This document shows positions 16,958 to 29,568 of a DNA stretch of 64,000 bases, one piece after another (the first letter of the stretch is position 1; each line of letters opens with the position of its first letter). The notes under the pieces were generated by a model. It was given only the letters and a program-made list of their open reading frames with translations. It had not been told where the DNA came from and made no database searches. The position numbers were made by a program, and so were the translations under genes. This stretch comes from Alphaproteobacteria bacterium (lineage in GTDB: Bacteria > Myxococcota_A > UBA796 > GCA-2862545). The DNA lies in NCBI GenBank assembly GCA_020632885.1, contig JACKEQ010000022.1:1-64000 (forward strand), read 5' to 3'.

Positions 16958-17329
16958 GCCACACCTCCCTGGGATCAGTGTGCCGGACGCTCCGGCGACT
17001 CACAACTTCCGAGACACATCAGGACATCCCCATCGTCCCGATCGTCACCGCGCTCCGCGATCTCCAGCATTTTTTTTCGGAGATCTGCAGCGGGTCCGTT
17101 GTGTGATTCGCCCCACCCCGAGAGCCTGCCGAAGTCGCCTCCAGCCGTCGTGATCCCGACGGCGTCGGGGTCGGCGCTGTGCCATCGGACACGCCTCGGG
17201 CGAGGTCACACAACGCTGTGCGCAGGCACACATTCATCTGCTCAAAAGCGCACATTTGATGATTTTCGGTGACGTGTGAAGGTTGCATCCGAGAGGCCGG
17301 ACCCCACCGGCTCTCCAACGGAGAGACCC
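16958..17329. other. 372-bp intergenic region with T8 tract and stem arms
   Basis: No gene seen. It contains the promoter space for the small membrane gene (minus) and the cytochrome-like gene (plus). GATCTCC (17059-17065) and GGAGATC (17079-17085) flank a 13-base loop that includes an eight-T run, unusual in such GC-rich DNA. TGTGCCATCGGACA at 17178-17191 matches 12 of 14 bases of the perfect palindrome upstream of corA. Confidence 0.5.
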
Positions 17330-18190
17330 ATGCTGACCCTCATCGCCCTCGCCGCCCCCGCCATGGCCGACATCGACGACTGCATCGGCCTCGATGCCGC
17401 CGTTTGCGAATGGACGAACGACGCCGCGTTCCTCGCCAACACCGAGCGCGCATCGACGGTCCTGAGCTCCACGGCCCCCGGGCGCCTGAACACCAACTCC
17501 GTCTATGCCCGCCTGCTCGCCCTGAAGACCTCGCTCGACGCGAGCTCCTGCACCGTCTCGGAGGTCACGGGCGGCGCGTACGGCGGTGGGAGCTGGTCGG
17601 GCTTCGTCCAGGGCGGTGCGTTCCCCGCGCCGACGAGCGGCGTGTACAGCTCCCTGGCGATCCTCGGGACCTACGCTGGCTCCCCGAACGGTGACGTCGG
17701 GAACCTCTGGGGCCAGTACGCAGGCGGCGGTCGGTTCGTGACCAACCGCAACGACGAGCAGGGCTTCTACGCAGGATACTGGATCCGGGAGACCGGTACC
17801 ACGGGCGTCTTCGTGGGCGTCTTCGGCTCCTGCGCCGGTGACTCCCGCGACCTGTCGACCTGGCTCGGCAAGGAGCTCGACTACAAGACGTTCGAGGACG
17901 TCCATCCCGTTCTGGCGAAGGCGTGCGCTCGCTGTCACACCGAGTCCGACCCCACCCGCCCCGTTCACGTGGAGCCCTACATCGGCGACCCCGACTTCGG
18001 CGTCGCCTCCGCTGCTGCGGCCGCGGACTGCTTCGGCGGCCCACCCACGATCACCTGCGGCGAGCTCGCGGTCGACCTGATCCTCACCGACAACAAGCCC
18101 ATCAAGCCCAGCGGTGCCCCCGTGCCGATGTCGGACCAGAAGAAGGCGCTGTTCGAGCAGTGGCAGAACGGCGGCCTGCTCATCCCCTGA
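17330..18190 (+). CDS. secreted mono-heme cytochrome-like protein
   Basis: A 286-aa exported protein: MLTLIALAAPAMADIDD gives a signal with an AMA|D cleavage site, and GGAGAG precedes this ATG. An upstream GTG extension is less plausible. The first 190 residues are Gly/Ser/Tyr-rich with aromatic repeats (GGAYGGGSWSGFVQGG, NLWGQYAGGG, GFYAGYWIRETGTTG), like a surface beta domain. A single heme c site, C199-AR-C202-H203, follows in VHPVLAKACARCHTES, a context typical of planctomycete/myxobacterial cytochrome-C-like (PSD-type) modules; the Met ligand may be in GAPVPMSD. Its end overlaps the next minus-strand gene by 11 bases. Electron-transfer role is inference. Confidence 0.75.
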   Translation: MLTLIALAAPAMADIDDCIGLDAAVCEWTNDAAFLANTERASTVLSSTAPGRLNTNSVYARLLALKTSLDASSCTVSEVTGGAYGGGSWSGFVQGGAFPAPTSGVYSSLAILGTYAGSPNGDVGNLWGQYAGGGRFVTNRNDEQGFYAGYWIRETGTTGVFVGVFGSCAGDSRDLSTWLGKELDYKTFEDVHPVLAKACARCHTESDPTRPVHVEPYIGDPDFGVASAAAAADCFGGPPTITCGELAVDLILTDNKPIKPSGAPVPMSDQKKALFEQWQNGGLLIP

Positions 18191-18485
18191 CGGGTGCCGG
18201 CGCCTCGGCGTGCACGCTGCACGGCGTGTTCGACATCCGGGGCGCCCGCACCGGCACCTCGCGTGGGAGCGTGAGGTGCCAGCGGCTGTGGGTGGCCTTC
18301 CACATCCATCCCCCCTGCCGGCGTGCTGCGCGGTTCCACCGCTGGAACACCAGCTCCCGCGCCACCCGCGCGTCCCTCTCCGTGGTCCAGGGCCCGTACC
18401 GGAGCGACCGCTCCACGCGCACCTCGAACCACCATCCCGCAGGATCCAACACCGGATCCCCCACCATCACGACGTAGTCGCTCAT
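18180..18485 (-). CDS. 101-aa hypothetical protein under a palindromic operator-like site
   Basis: Starts MSDYVVMVGDPVLDPAGWWF with GGAGG six bases before the ATG; longer upstream frames run through the palindrome and are rejected. Basic, Trp- and Arg-rich (RWNRAARRQGGWMWKATHSR), no TM helix, no signal. I do not recognise a family. The near-perfect 28-bp inverted repeat covering its ribosome binding site suggests tight repression. It ends inside the 3' end of the convergent cytochrome-like gene. Confidence 0.6.
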   Translation of the reverse strand: MSDYVVMVGDPVLDPAGWWFEVRVERSLRYGPWTTERDARVARELVFQRWNRAARRQGGWMWKATHSRWHLTLPREVPVRAPRMSNTPCSVHAEAPAPVRG

Positions 18486-18493
18486 GGCCACCT

Positions 18494-18521
18494 CCGGTCT
18501 TGAACATACGTTCAGGACCGG
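18494..18521. promoter_or_regulatory. 28-bp near-perfect palindrome, TetR-type operator candidate
   Basis: The core TGAACATACGTTCA (18501-18514) extends on both sides to CCGG ends; 12 of the 14 base pairs match. It overlaps the Shine-Dalgarno region of the minus-strand 101-aa gene and lies 110 bases upstream of corA. Size and symmetry fit an operator for a dimeric helix-turn-helix repressor. No TetR gene is in the window, so the regulator would be elsewhere. Confidence 0.6.
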
Positions 18522-18586
18522 ACATCTCCTGGTCAGGCCGAGACCGAAGGGTGAACCCACACCTTCCGGATCCGGCGGACAGAGCG

Positions 18587-18600
18587 TGTCCGATCGGACA
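18587..18600. promoter_or_regulatory. 14-bp perfect palindrome upstream of corA
   Basis: TGTCCGATCGGACA is a perfect inverted repeat 30 bases before the corA start; a second palindrome, CCGGATCCGG, lies about 12 bases upstream. Position fits an operator. A 12/14 match occurs upstream of the cytochrome-like gene at 17178. Palindromes of this length do arise by chance in GC-rich DNA, so confidence is limited. Confidence 0.4.
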
Positions 18601-18630
18601 GATCCCGCCCCTGCTCGTTAGGACGGGGCG

Positions 18631-19683
18631 ATGGAACACAGCGCCGAGGACACCGTAGGTCTGCCGCCTGCGACCGCCGTGTACACGGGCGATCGCGACC
18701 ATGCGACGCGCATCCGGGTCATGGAGTTCGACGTCCACCAGCTCGAGGAGCGCGAGGTCACCACGCCCGCGAGCCTGAAGGGCTGCACGGACACCACGCA
18801 GCTCTCGTGGATCGACGTCGTCGGGCTGTCCGACGAAGAATCGATCTCCGAGCTGTGCACCCTGTTCGGTCTGCACGCGCTGGCCATCGAGGACATCCTC
18901 AACACCTCCCAGCGCGCGAAGGCCGAGGAGTTCGGCGACCACCTGCTGGTGAGCGCCAACCGGGTGGAGCTCACCTTCGACGACGGCGAGCCCGTGCTGG
19001 GCTTCGAGCACACGAGCATCGTGAGCGGGCCCGGCATCGTGCTCACCTTCCAGGAGCGCGACGGGGATGCGTGGGAGGCCGTGCGCAAGCGGATCCGCGG
19101 TGGCATGCCCCGGATCCGTTCGGCGCGGGCGGACTTCCTGGCGTACGCGCTGCTGGACGCCATCGTGGACGAGTACGCGGTGGTCGTCGAGAAGCTCGGG
19201 CGGGTGGCGGAGCAGCTCGAGGCCCGGCTGCTCGACGATCCGGAGAGTGTGAGCGTCCCGGAGATCTACGTCCTCCGGCGTGAGCTCACGGAGCTGCGGC
19301 GGAAGGCGTGGCCCATCCGGGACGCGCTGGCCACCTGGCGTCGCAGCGAGCACCTCGACGACGCCGCCCGTCCGTTCCTGAACGACCTCCAGGACCACGC
19401 GACAGCGCTCGTGGAGTCGATCGACCTCTACCGCGACCTGGTGATGGGCATGGTGGATCTGCACATGTCGGGCGTGAACAACAAGATGAACGAGACGATG
19501 CACACGCTCACGATCATCGCCACGCTGTTCATCCCGCTGACGTTCCTCACGGGATTGTACGGGATGAACTTCGACAACATGCCGGAGCTCCACACGAGGT
19601 ACGGCTACTACATCGCGCTGTTCACCATGGGCACGACGTTCATCGGCGGGCTCGGCTGGTTCCGGTGGAAGGGGATGTTGTAG
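18631..19683 (+). CDS. corA: CorA-family Mg2+/Co2+ transporter
   Basis: A 350-aa member of the CorA channel family that lets Mg2+ into the cytoplasm as a homopentamer. The C terminus has the two expected TM helices with the selectivity signature YGMNF (GMN at 311-313) after TLFIPLTFLTGL, and ends in KGMLL-type short basic tail (WFRWKGML). The large cytoplasmic domain includes LAIEDILNTSQRAKAEEFGDH and the long stalk helix with MVDLHMSGVNNKMNETMHTL, all typical. Length is normal. The intergenic region upstream holds palindromes that may control it. The exact ion cannot be fixed from sequence. Confidence 0.95.
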   Translation: MEHSAEDTVGLPPATAVYTGDRDHATRIRVMEFDVHQLEEREVTTPASLKGCTDTTQLSWIDVVGLSDEESISELCTLFGLHALAIEDILNTSQRAKAEEFGDHLLVSANRVELTFDDGEPVLGFEHTSIVSGPGIVLTFQERDGDAWEAVRKRIRGGMPRIRSARADFLAYALLDAIVDEYAVVVEKLGRVAEQLEARLLDDPESVSVPEIYVLRRELTELRRKAWPIRDALATWRRSEHLDDAARPFLNDLQDHATALVESIDLYRDLVMGMVDLHMSGVNNKMNETMHTLTIIATLFIPLTFLTGLYGMNFDNMPELHTRYGYYIALFTMGTTFIGGLGWFRWKGML

Positions 19684-19760
19684 CCTTCGATCCGCGAGGT
19701 CTCCCGTGATGGAGCCTGGTGCGAAGTCGGGACACACTGGAGACACACGCGGGGGATCGC

Positions 19761-19984
19761 ATGGCGAGCGTCAGCCTGGAAGTACGGCCCATCGGGGAGA
19801 GCGTCCTGCTCGTTGGACCACCTGTGGTACCACCGAGGCCGCCGTCGAGTTGCGCACGGAGATCCTGCGGGCTCTGGAGACCCAGGGATGCAGGGTCGAA
19901 CTTGCCGCTCGCGTGGAACAGGTGGGCAACCCGGACAGCCTGTTTGCGCCCTCTGCAGTTGACGGTGCCGCACCAATCGGCTAG
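19761..19984 (+). pseudogene. possible small gene with a frame break
   Basis: From ATG 19761 one frame reads MASVSLEVRPIGESVLLVGP and then degrades; another frame takes over with TTEAAVELRTEILRALETQG and continues sensibly to LFAPSAVDGAAPIG and a stop. Together they make a plausible 73-residue protein broken by a one-base change near 19,820-19,830. Neither single frame is convincing alone. This stretch begins the lower-GC block. Low confidence; it could be non-coding. Confidence 0.3.
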
Positions 19985-19987
19985 GGT
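19959..19987 (+). promoter_or_regulatory. sigma70-like promoter for the 433-aa secreted protein
   Basis: TTGACG (19959-19964) and TAGGGT (19982-19987) are spaced by exactly 17 bases, placing a start site near 19,994 and leaving about 19 bases of leader before the GTG, with AGTAGGGGG as ribosome binding site. The match is good for -35 and fair for -10. Confidence 0.5.
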
Positions 19988-20012
19988 CGAGTGACTGTCA
20001 GTAGGGGGAAAG

Positions 20013-21314
20013 GTGGTCGCTTCGTCGCTTCGTCGCTTCGTCGCTTCGTCGGTAGCCGTCGGTCTTTACGCGCTCGCGCTTGAACCGCTACCCGCGGTTG
20101 CCGGATGCACCTGCCAGATCGAGCCTCTAGTGAGTCCGTTCACGTCCCATGGGTATGGCCCTGGTAAGGGTGCGGCTCTCATCGAGGCGTCCTCGACGTT
20201 GTCCAACTCCGCGCCGGTGCACTACCGGATCGTGACCACGGGGTCGGGTTGTGAGAACGTAGTGGTTCGCCCATACGGTCACATCTCCCACGTGGAGAAC
20301 GATTCGGACCAGCCCTACCCGGGGCTCCGCGCACACTGGAACGAGATCGCAACCTGCCTCCCACCCACCTCGCCGTACGCTTGGGGTGAGATTGTCTCTG
20401 CCAGTCCTGGCTGGGCCATTCATAGCCTCCGGTTCTGGGAAGACGACTACGTCAGCTCCTTCAACGATACCGCTGGCCTTCAGCATGCTCAGATCGTTGC
20501 TGTTCCGCAATACGATTGCTCCTTCCAGGGGCAGACAGGCTGCGCAACAGAGCAGAATTACGAGCGCAAGATCGAATCGGACATTTGCATCGCTCCCGAT
20601 GGGGAGATCCCGGTGTTCTCCTCCTGGAAGCCGACAGCGGAGTTTCTTGCGAGGTTCCGCGGTCGGCTCACGCCGGAGTCAGGTGCGAACCGTGCCGAGT
20701 GGGCGGTGGACACCAGCCACCCCCAATCCGACGAGTATCTGCATGAGGTACGGGAGGTCGACCCGGGGGGGACGTACGACAACTGCCAGGAGGTCGTCGA
20801 GGCCACCGAGGCCGCGTACGCTGCGGCAGGCAGGAAGAGTCCCGGCTACCTCGCATACGTAGATGACAATTGCCCGGATGCCTACGCGGTAACCGGTGGA
20901 CGCTGGCTCATGCAGCCCGCCGATGTGGCGGTCGGACAGAACATTTGGGGTTGGAATCCCCCTTCCGCTCCCACCTTCCCGTGGGGCCAAGTCAATGGGT
21001 ACACGCCCTTCGACTCGATTGGCTGGGATTCGGATGACTGTCTCGACGCCTACGCCATCGCGTTGGAGGACCCGATGGCCCCAGCGAACAAATGCGCCAT
21101 CGTCATCCCTCAGCAAATGGAATACCAGTGCAGACTGGGTTCAGATGACTGGATCGAAGACCCGGATCGACCGGGCCGCATGATGATGGAGCGCCCAGCG
21201 GGAGAGTGGTGGTATCCGTACCAGCAGCACTCCATCACCATAGACGTCTTCACTGGACCCAGGAAGGTGCGCGTTCGGCGAGGCTCCGCAGTCTCCACGT
21301 GGAAGACCTACTGA
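20013..21314 (+). CDS. secreted protein of unknown function with phase-variable-looking start
   Basis: A 433-aa exported protein. The GTG directly after GGGGGAAAG is chosen; it gives MVASSLRRFVASSVAVGLYA, then LPAVAGCTCQ, a signal peptide with possible lipobox or AxA cleavage. The codons for residues 2-13 are an 8-bp tandem repeat. The mature protein has about 14 Cys, many Trp and Tyr, and no recognised domain; segments such as GYLAYVDDNCPDAYAVTGGR and PFDSIGWDSDDCLDAYAIAL look like two related half-repeats. GC content and codon use are visibly lower than neighbours, hinting at transfer. It ends 22 bases before the next unknown secreted protein, probably one operon. Confidence 0.7.
   Translation: MVASSLRRFVASSVAVGLYALALEPLPAVAGCTCQIEPLVSPFTSHGYGPGKGAALIEASSTLSNSAPVHYRIVTTGSGCENVVVRPYGHISHVENDSDQPYPGLRAHWNEIATCLPPTSPYAWGEIVSASPGWAIHSLRFWEDDYVSSFNDTAGLQHAQIVAVPQYDCSFQGQTGCATEQNYERKIESDICIAPDGEIPVFSSWKPTAEFLARFRGRLTPESGANRAEWAVDTSHPQSDEYLHEVREVDPGGTYDNCQEVVEATEAAYAAAGRKSPGYLAYVDDNCPDAYAVTGGRWLMQPADVAVGQNIWGWNPPSAPTFPWGQVNGYTPFDSIGWDSDDCLDAYAIALEDPMAPANKCAIVIPQQMEYQCRLGSDDWIEDPDRPGRMMMERPAGEWWYPYQQHSITIDVFTGPRKVRVRRGSAVSTWKTY
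20016..20051 (+). repeat. 8-bp tandem repeat (GTCGCTTC, four and a half copies) inside a signal-peptide coding start
   Basis: Four exact copies of GTCGCTTC plus a half copy follow the GTG start immediately. Because 8 is not a multiple of 3, gain or loss of one unit shifts the reading frame, the usual layout of a slipped-strand phase-variation switch. The present copy number keeps the frame open. Confidence 0.85.
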
Positions 21315-21336
21315 CCATCAACCTAGGGAGTTGACG

Positions 21337-22098
21337 ATGTTTTGGGTATTTCTCGGTTCCATTTCGGCGGCGCAGCCGGCCGGAGACCTGACGATCACCA
21401 GACTCGTCGGAGCGTTGGAGGCCCGCTGTGGACAGCCGATCTCATTGGAACACCGCGAGCACTCCGAGCCCAGCGGGCTGACGACGGCGCAGGTCGCGGC
21501 GGCGGACTGCGGGTCGCTCGAGTCGTGGCTCCGCGTACGCTTCGAGCCGGCATGCCGGTGGCACGTCACCACGTTCGACGGTCCCAAGCTCCTGATTCGA
21601 AACGGAACGCAGGCCTCTCCATGCCAGCCCCTCGCGAGTGCGCTGGATGCGGCGATGGTGACGGATGGCTGGCGCGACGAAGACAAGCTGGAATGGAGGA
21701 ACGCGCACGACGTCGACACGTTCGGTCACGACGGGTGGCCACCGGAGAACTACGTGGGAGAGCCAACGCAGATCGCTCGCGACATGCTGCTCTGGCTCCC
21801 CGACACCATGTCCTACCGGTTCGGGCCTCCGCTCCCTCTCATCGTGGAGGGCGTGCGCAAGGACGAAGAGTACAACTCCAAGCTTCGGCTTCACACGATC
21901 GGCGACCGGGAGCGGGGTCGGGCGTACCAGATCGCCCCTCCTGTTCCCTACAAGTCGCCGTGGACGGCGGACGAGCGACGCCGGCTCGATGCGCTGATCG
22001 ACGACGAGCGCGAGGGCCGGATCTCGGCGGAGACCTTCTATACCGCCTACCGCGCGATCGCCGCGGAGCGCGCCGCCCGTGAGGCCCAGACTCCCTGA
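21337..22098 (+). CDS. hypothetical exported protein
   Basis: A 253-aa protein. AGGGAG stands 6 bases before the ATG at 21337, preferred over the TTG six bases earlier. MFWVFLGSISAAQPAGD is a short signal peptide (SAA|QP). Three Cys occur in the first 100 residues (EARCGQPISL, AADCGSLES, EPACRWH), then a charged C-terminal helix (ADERRRLDALIDDEREGRIS). Segments such as TRLVGALEARCGQPISLEHR and CRWHVTTFDGPKLLIRNG suggest an alpha/beta fold but I name no family. Lies in the lower-GC block and follows the previous gene closely on the same strand. Confidence 0.65.
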   Translation: MFWVFLGSISAAQPAGDLTITRLVGALEARCGQPISLEHREHSEPSGLTTAQVAAADCGSLESWLRVRFEPACRWHVTTFDGPKLLIRNGTQASPCQPLASALDAAMVTDGWRDEDKLEWRNAHDVDTFGHDGWPPENYVGEPTQIARDMLLWLPDTMSYRFGPPLPLIVEGVRKDEEYNSKLRLHTIGDRERGRAYQIAPPVPYKSPWTADERRRLDALIDDEREGRISAETFYTAYRAIAAERAAREAQTP

Positions 22099-22154
22099 CG
22101 TCCTCCGTGCACCCGGCGGCCGCGAGCGCCTCGTCTTTGAGATAGGACGACCCC

Positions 22155-22703
22155 GTGACCCTCCTCCTGACCATCGCCCTCGCCGCCGACCAGGAACGCG
22201 AGCAGGTCGAGCGCCCCCCGGCGCTCCAGCCCGAGGCCGGCTGCAGCCTCTGGCGCGGCACGGCCGCCGGCAACGACCCCTCCACCCTCCTCGAGCTCGA
22301 GATCTGCGGCCCGGGCGGCGCGCTCACCGGGCGCCTCCAGTGGTCCAGCACCACGAGCGGCCACAACACCCGCACCGTCCGCGGGTCCCTCGACGCCTCC
22401 ACCGTCACCCTCGCCGACGTCGCCATGCCCGTCTCCGCGCCGGCCCCCGGGTGGCGGTTCTGTACGATCGACCAGTACACCCTCGCCCGCACCTCCCCCG
22501 ACGCCCTCGACGGCCACTACGCGTCCCGCTCCTGCAACGACCGCGCGGAGGTCCACCTCACCCGTGTGTCGGGCACCCTGCCCGAGCCCGGCGATCCCGG
22601 CGCCCTCCCACCGCTGCCGCCCGCCAGCGGCCTCTGTACGGTGGCCCCCGTCCCGTTCGGCCTCTGGCTGCTCGGGCTCCTCGCGCTCCGCCGCCGCGAC
22701 TGA
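22155..22703 (+). CDS. secreted protein with MYXO-CTERM-like anchor
   Basis: A 182-aa protein from a GTG start: MTLLLTIALAADQEREQ is a signal peptide with ALA|A cleavage. The middle is beta-rich with pairs of Cys (CSLWRG, EICGPGG, RFCTIDQ, RSCNDR). The end, GLCTVAPVPFGLWLLGLLALRRRD, is a Cys, a hydrophobic helix and an Arg cluster, matching the three-part layout of MYXO-CTERM sorting tails that are processed for surface anchoring in myxobacteria. Function of the main domain unknown. It precedes the giant M60 lipoprotein on the same strand. Confidence 0.7.
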   Translation: MTLLLTIALAADQEREQVERPPALQPEAGCSLWRGTAAGNDPSTLLELEICGPGGALTGRLQWSSTTSGHNTRTVRGSLDASTVTLADVAMPVSAPAPGWRFCTIDQYTLARTSPDALDGHYASRSCNDRAEVHLTRVSGTLPEPGDPGALPPLPPASGLCTVAPVPFGLWLLGLLALRRRD

Positions 22704-22793
22704 CCGTACACAGCGCACGCACCCCGGTGCACAAGCCCCACAGACCCCCGGCCATCGGGATGGGAGGGTGGAAGCCCCCACCTGGTGTGCTCC

Positions 22794-28460
<5,667 letters not shown>

Positions 28461-28504
28461 CCCTCCCACGGGAGACGGCGTCCGGACGTGGTATGAGGGG
28501 ACCC

Positions 28505-29539
28505 ATGTCCGCCGAGCTCCTCACCCAGGCCGCCGAGGAGGCCCGCCGTCACCACGCGGGTCTCAAGCCCTTCCTCCAGCCCGGTGAGCCCCTGCGCCGC
28601 GCGGGTCGCCACGTCAGCGAGGAGAGCACCTCGCCCGCCCGGCCCATCGTGGGTCCGACGAGCACCGACCGCGACCTGCGCTTCCTGGTCTCCGGGAAGG
28701 CCGTCGTCACCCGCGCCTACGGCGAGGAGAAGCCGCAGTCCGTGAGGAACCTCGCGGCCCCCACGTCCTTCGGGGCCTCCACCTTCGCCCTCGGGATCGA
28801 CCGCTCCGCGAGCGTCGTCGCGATGACCCCCTGCACCACGCTTCGTCTGTCGCCGCGCGGCCTGAAGGAGCTCGCCCGCGACAGCCCCACCATCGCCGTC
28901 GGCCTGCTGCGCTGGGCCAGCCTCGACCTCGTCGACTGGCTGCGGGCCTCCCGGATGGGCACGGACGTCTGGTCCGCGCGAAACGCCCCCCGTGGCGACA
29001 CCGAGCGCGCCTTCCGGGCCACCGAGCCGGGCCGGACGCCCCTCGAGATCGACGGCTCCAGCCACGGGGCCGTCATGGACGCCCTCGCCGAGCTCCCCTT
29101 CCTCGACGGCGCGAGCATGCTCCCGCTGGCGGACGCGCTCGGCCACCACGTGCACCTCGCCATGGTCCCGCGCGGCGAGGCCGCCGTGGCCCACGAGGAG
29201 CGCGACGGATCGCTGTACGTGCTGCTCGACGGCGAGGCCGAGGTGATCGGGCGCACGGGCACGCTGCTCGGGCGCTTCCGGTCGGGCGGGCCCGCCCACG
29301 AGGTCCTCATCGGCGAGGTCGCCTTCCTCGCCCAGGGCGGCCGCAACGGCACCGTCACGGCGCGCACCGACTGCCTCCTGCTCGAGATCCCGCGCACCTC
29401 GGTGGGCTGGATGACCACCCGTCACGGCGCCCTGGCCGTGGCGCTCCACATGGCGCTGCTCCGCACGCTGTGCTGGCGGCTGCGCGAGACCGACGAGACC
29501 CGCGACGCCTGGGTGTCCGGCGCGCATCCCGTACGCTGA
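28505..29539 (+). CDS. protein with tandem cyclic nucleotide-binding (CNB) domains
   Basis: A 344-aa soluble protein. GAGGGG precedes the ATG at 28505; in-frame ATGs at 28493 and 28457 (the latter overlapping the previous stop) are alternatives. The first CNB-like domain (about 10-150) includes RFLVSGKAVVTRAYGEEKPQ and FGASTFALGIDRSASVVAMTP. The second (about 195-325) is clearer: LYVLLDGEAEVIGRTGTLLG, then VLIGEVAFLAQGGRNGTVTA, matching the GE-x-A-x-L phosphate-binding cassette. No DNA-binding helix-turn-helix is seen. It ends 29 bases before a Ser/Thr kinase gene on the same strand, suggesting a sensor paired with that kinase. Ligand binding needs testing. Confidence 0.8.
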   Translation: MSAELLTQAAEEARRHHAGLKPFLQPGEPLRRAGRHVSEESTSPARPIVGPTSTDRDLRFLVSGKAVVTRAYGEEKPQSVRNLAAPTSFGASTFALGIDRSASVVAMTPCTTLRLSPRGLKELARDSPTIAVGLLRWASLDLVDWLRASRMGTDVWSARNAPRGDTERAFRATEPGRTPLEIDGSSHGAVMDALAELPFLDGASMLPLADALGHHVHLAMVPRGEAAVAHEERDGSLYVLLDGEAEVIGRTGTLLGRFRSGGPAHEVLIGEVAFLAQGGRNGTVTARTDCLLLEIPRTSVGWMTTRHGALAVALHMALLRTLCWRLRETDETRDAWVSGAHPVR

Positions 29540-29568
29540 CAGCGGGTCCCGTGGCCTATGCTGCGGGG

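Noticed and set aside
17059..17085. Stem arms around a T8 run considered as an intrinsic terminator
   Set aside because: The T run lies in the loop, not after the stem, and no gene ends there in the right direction.
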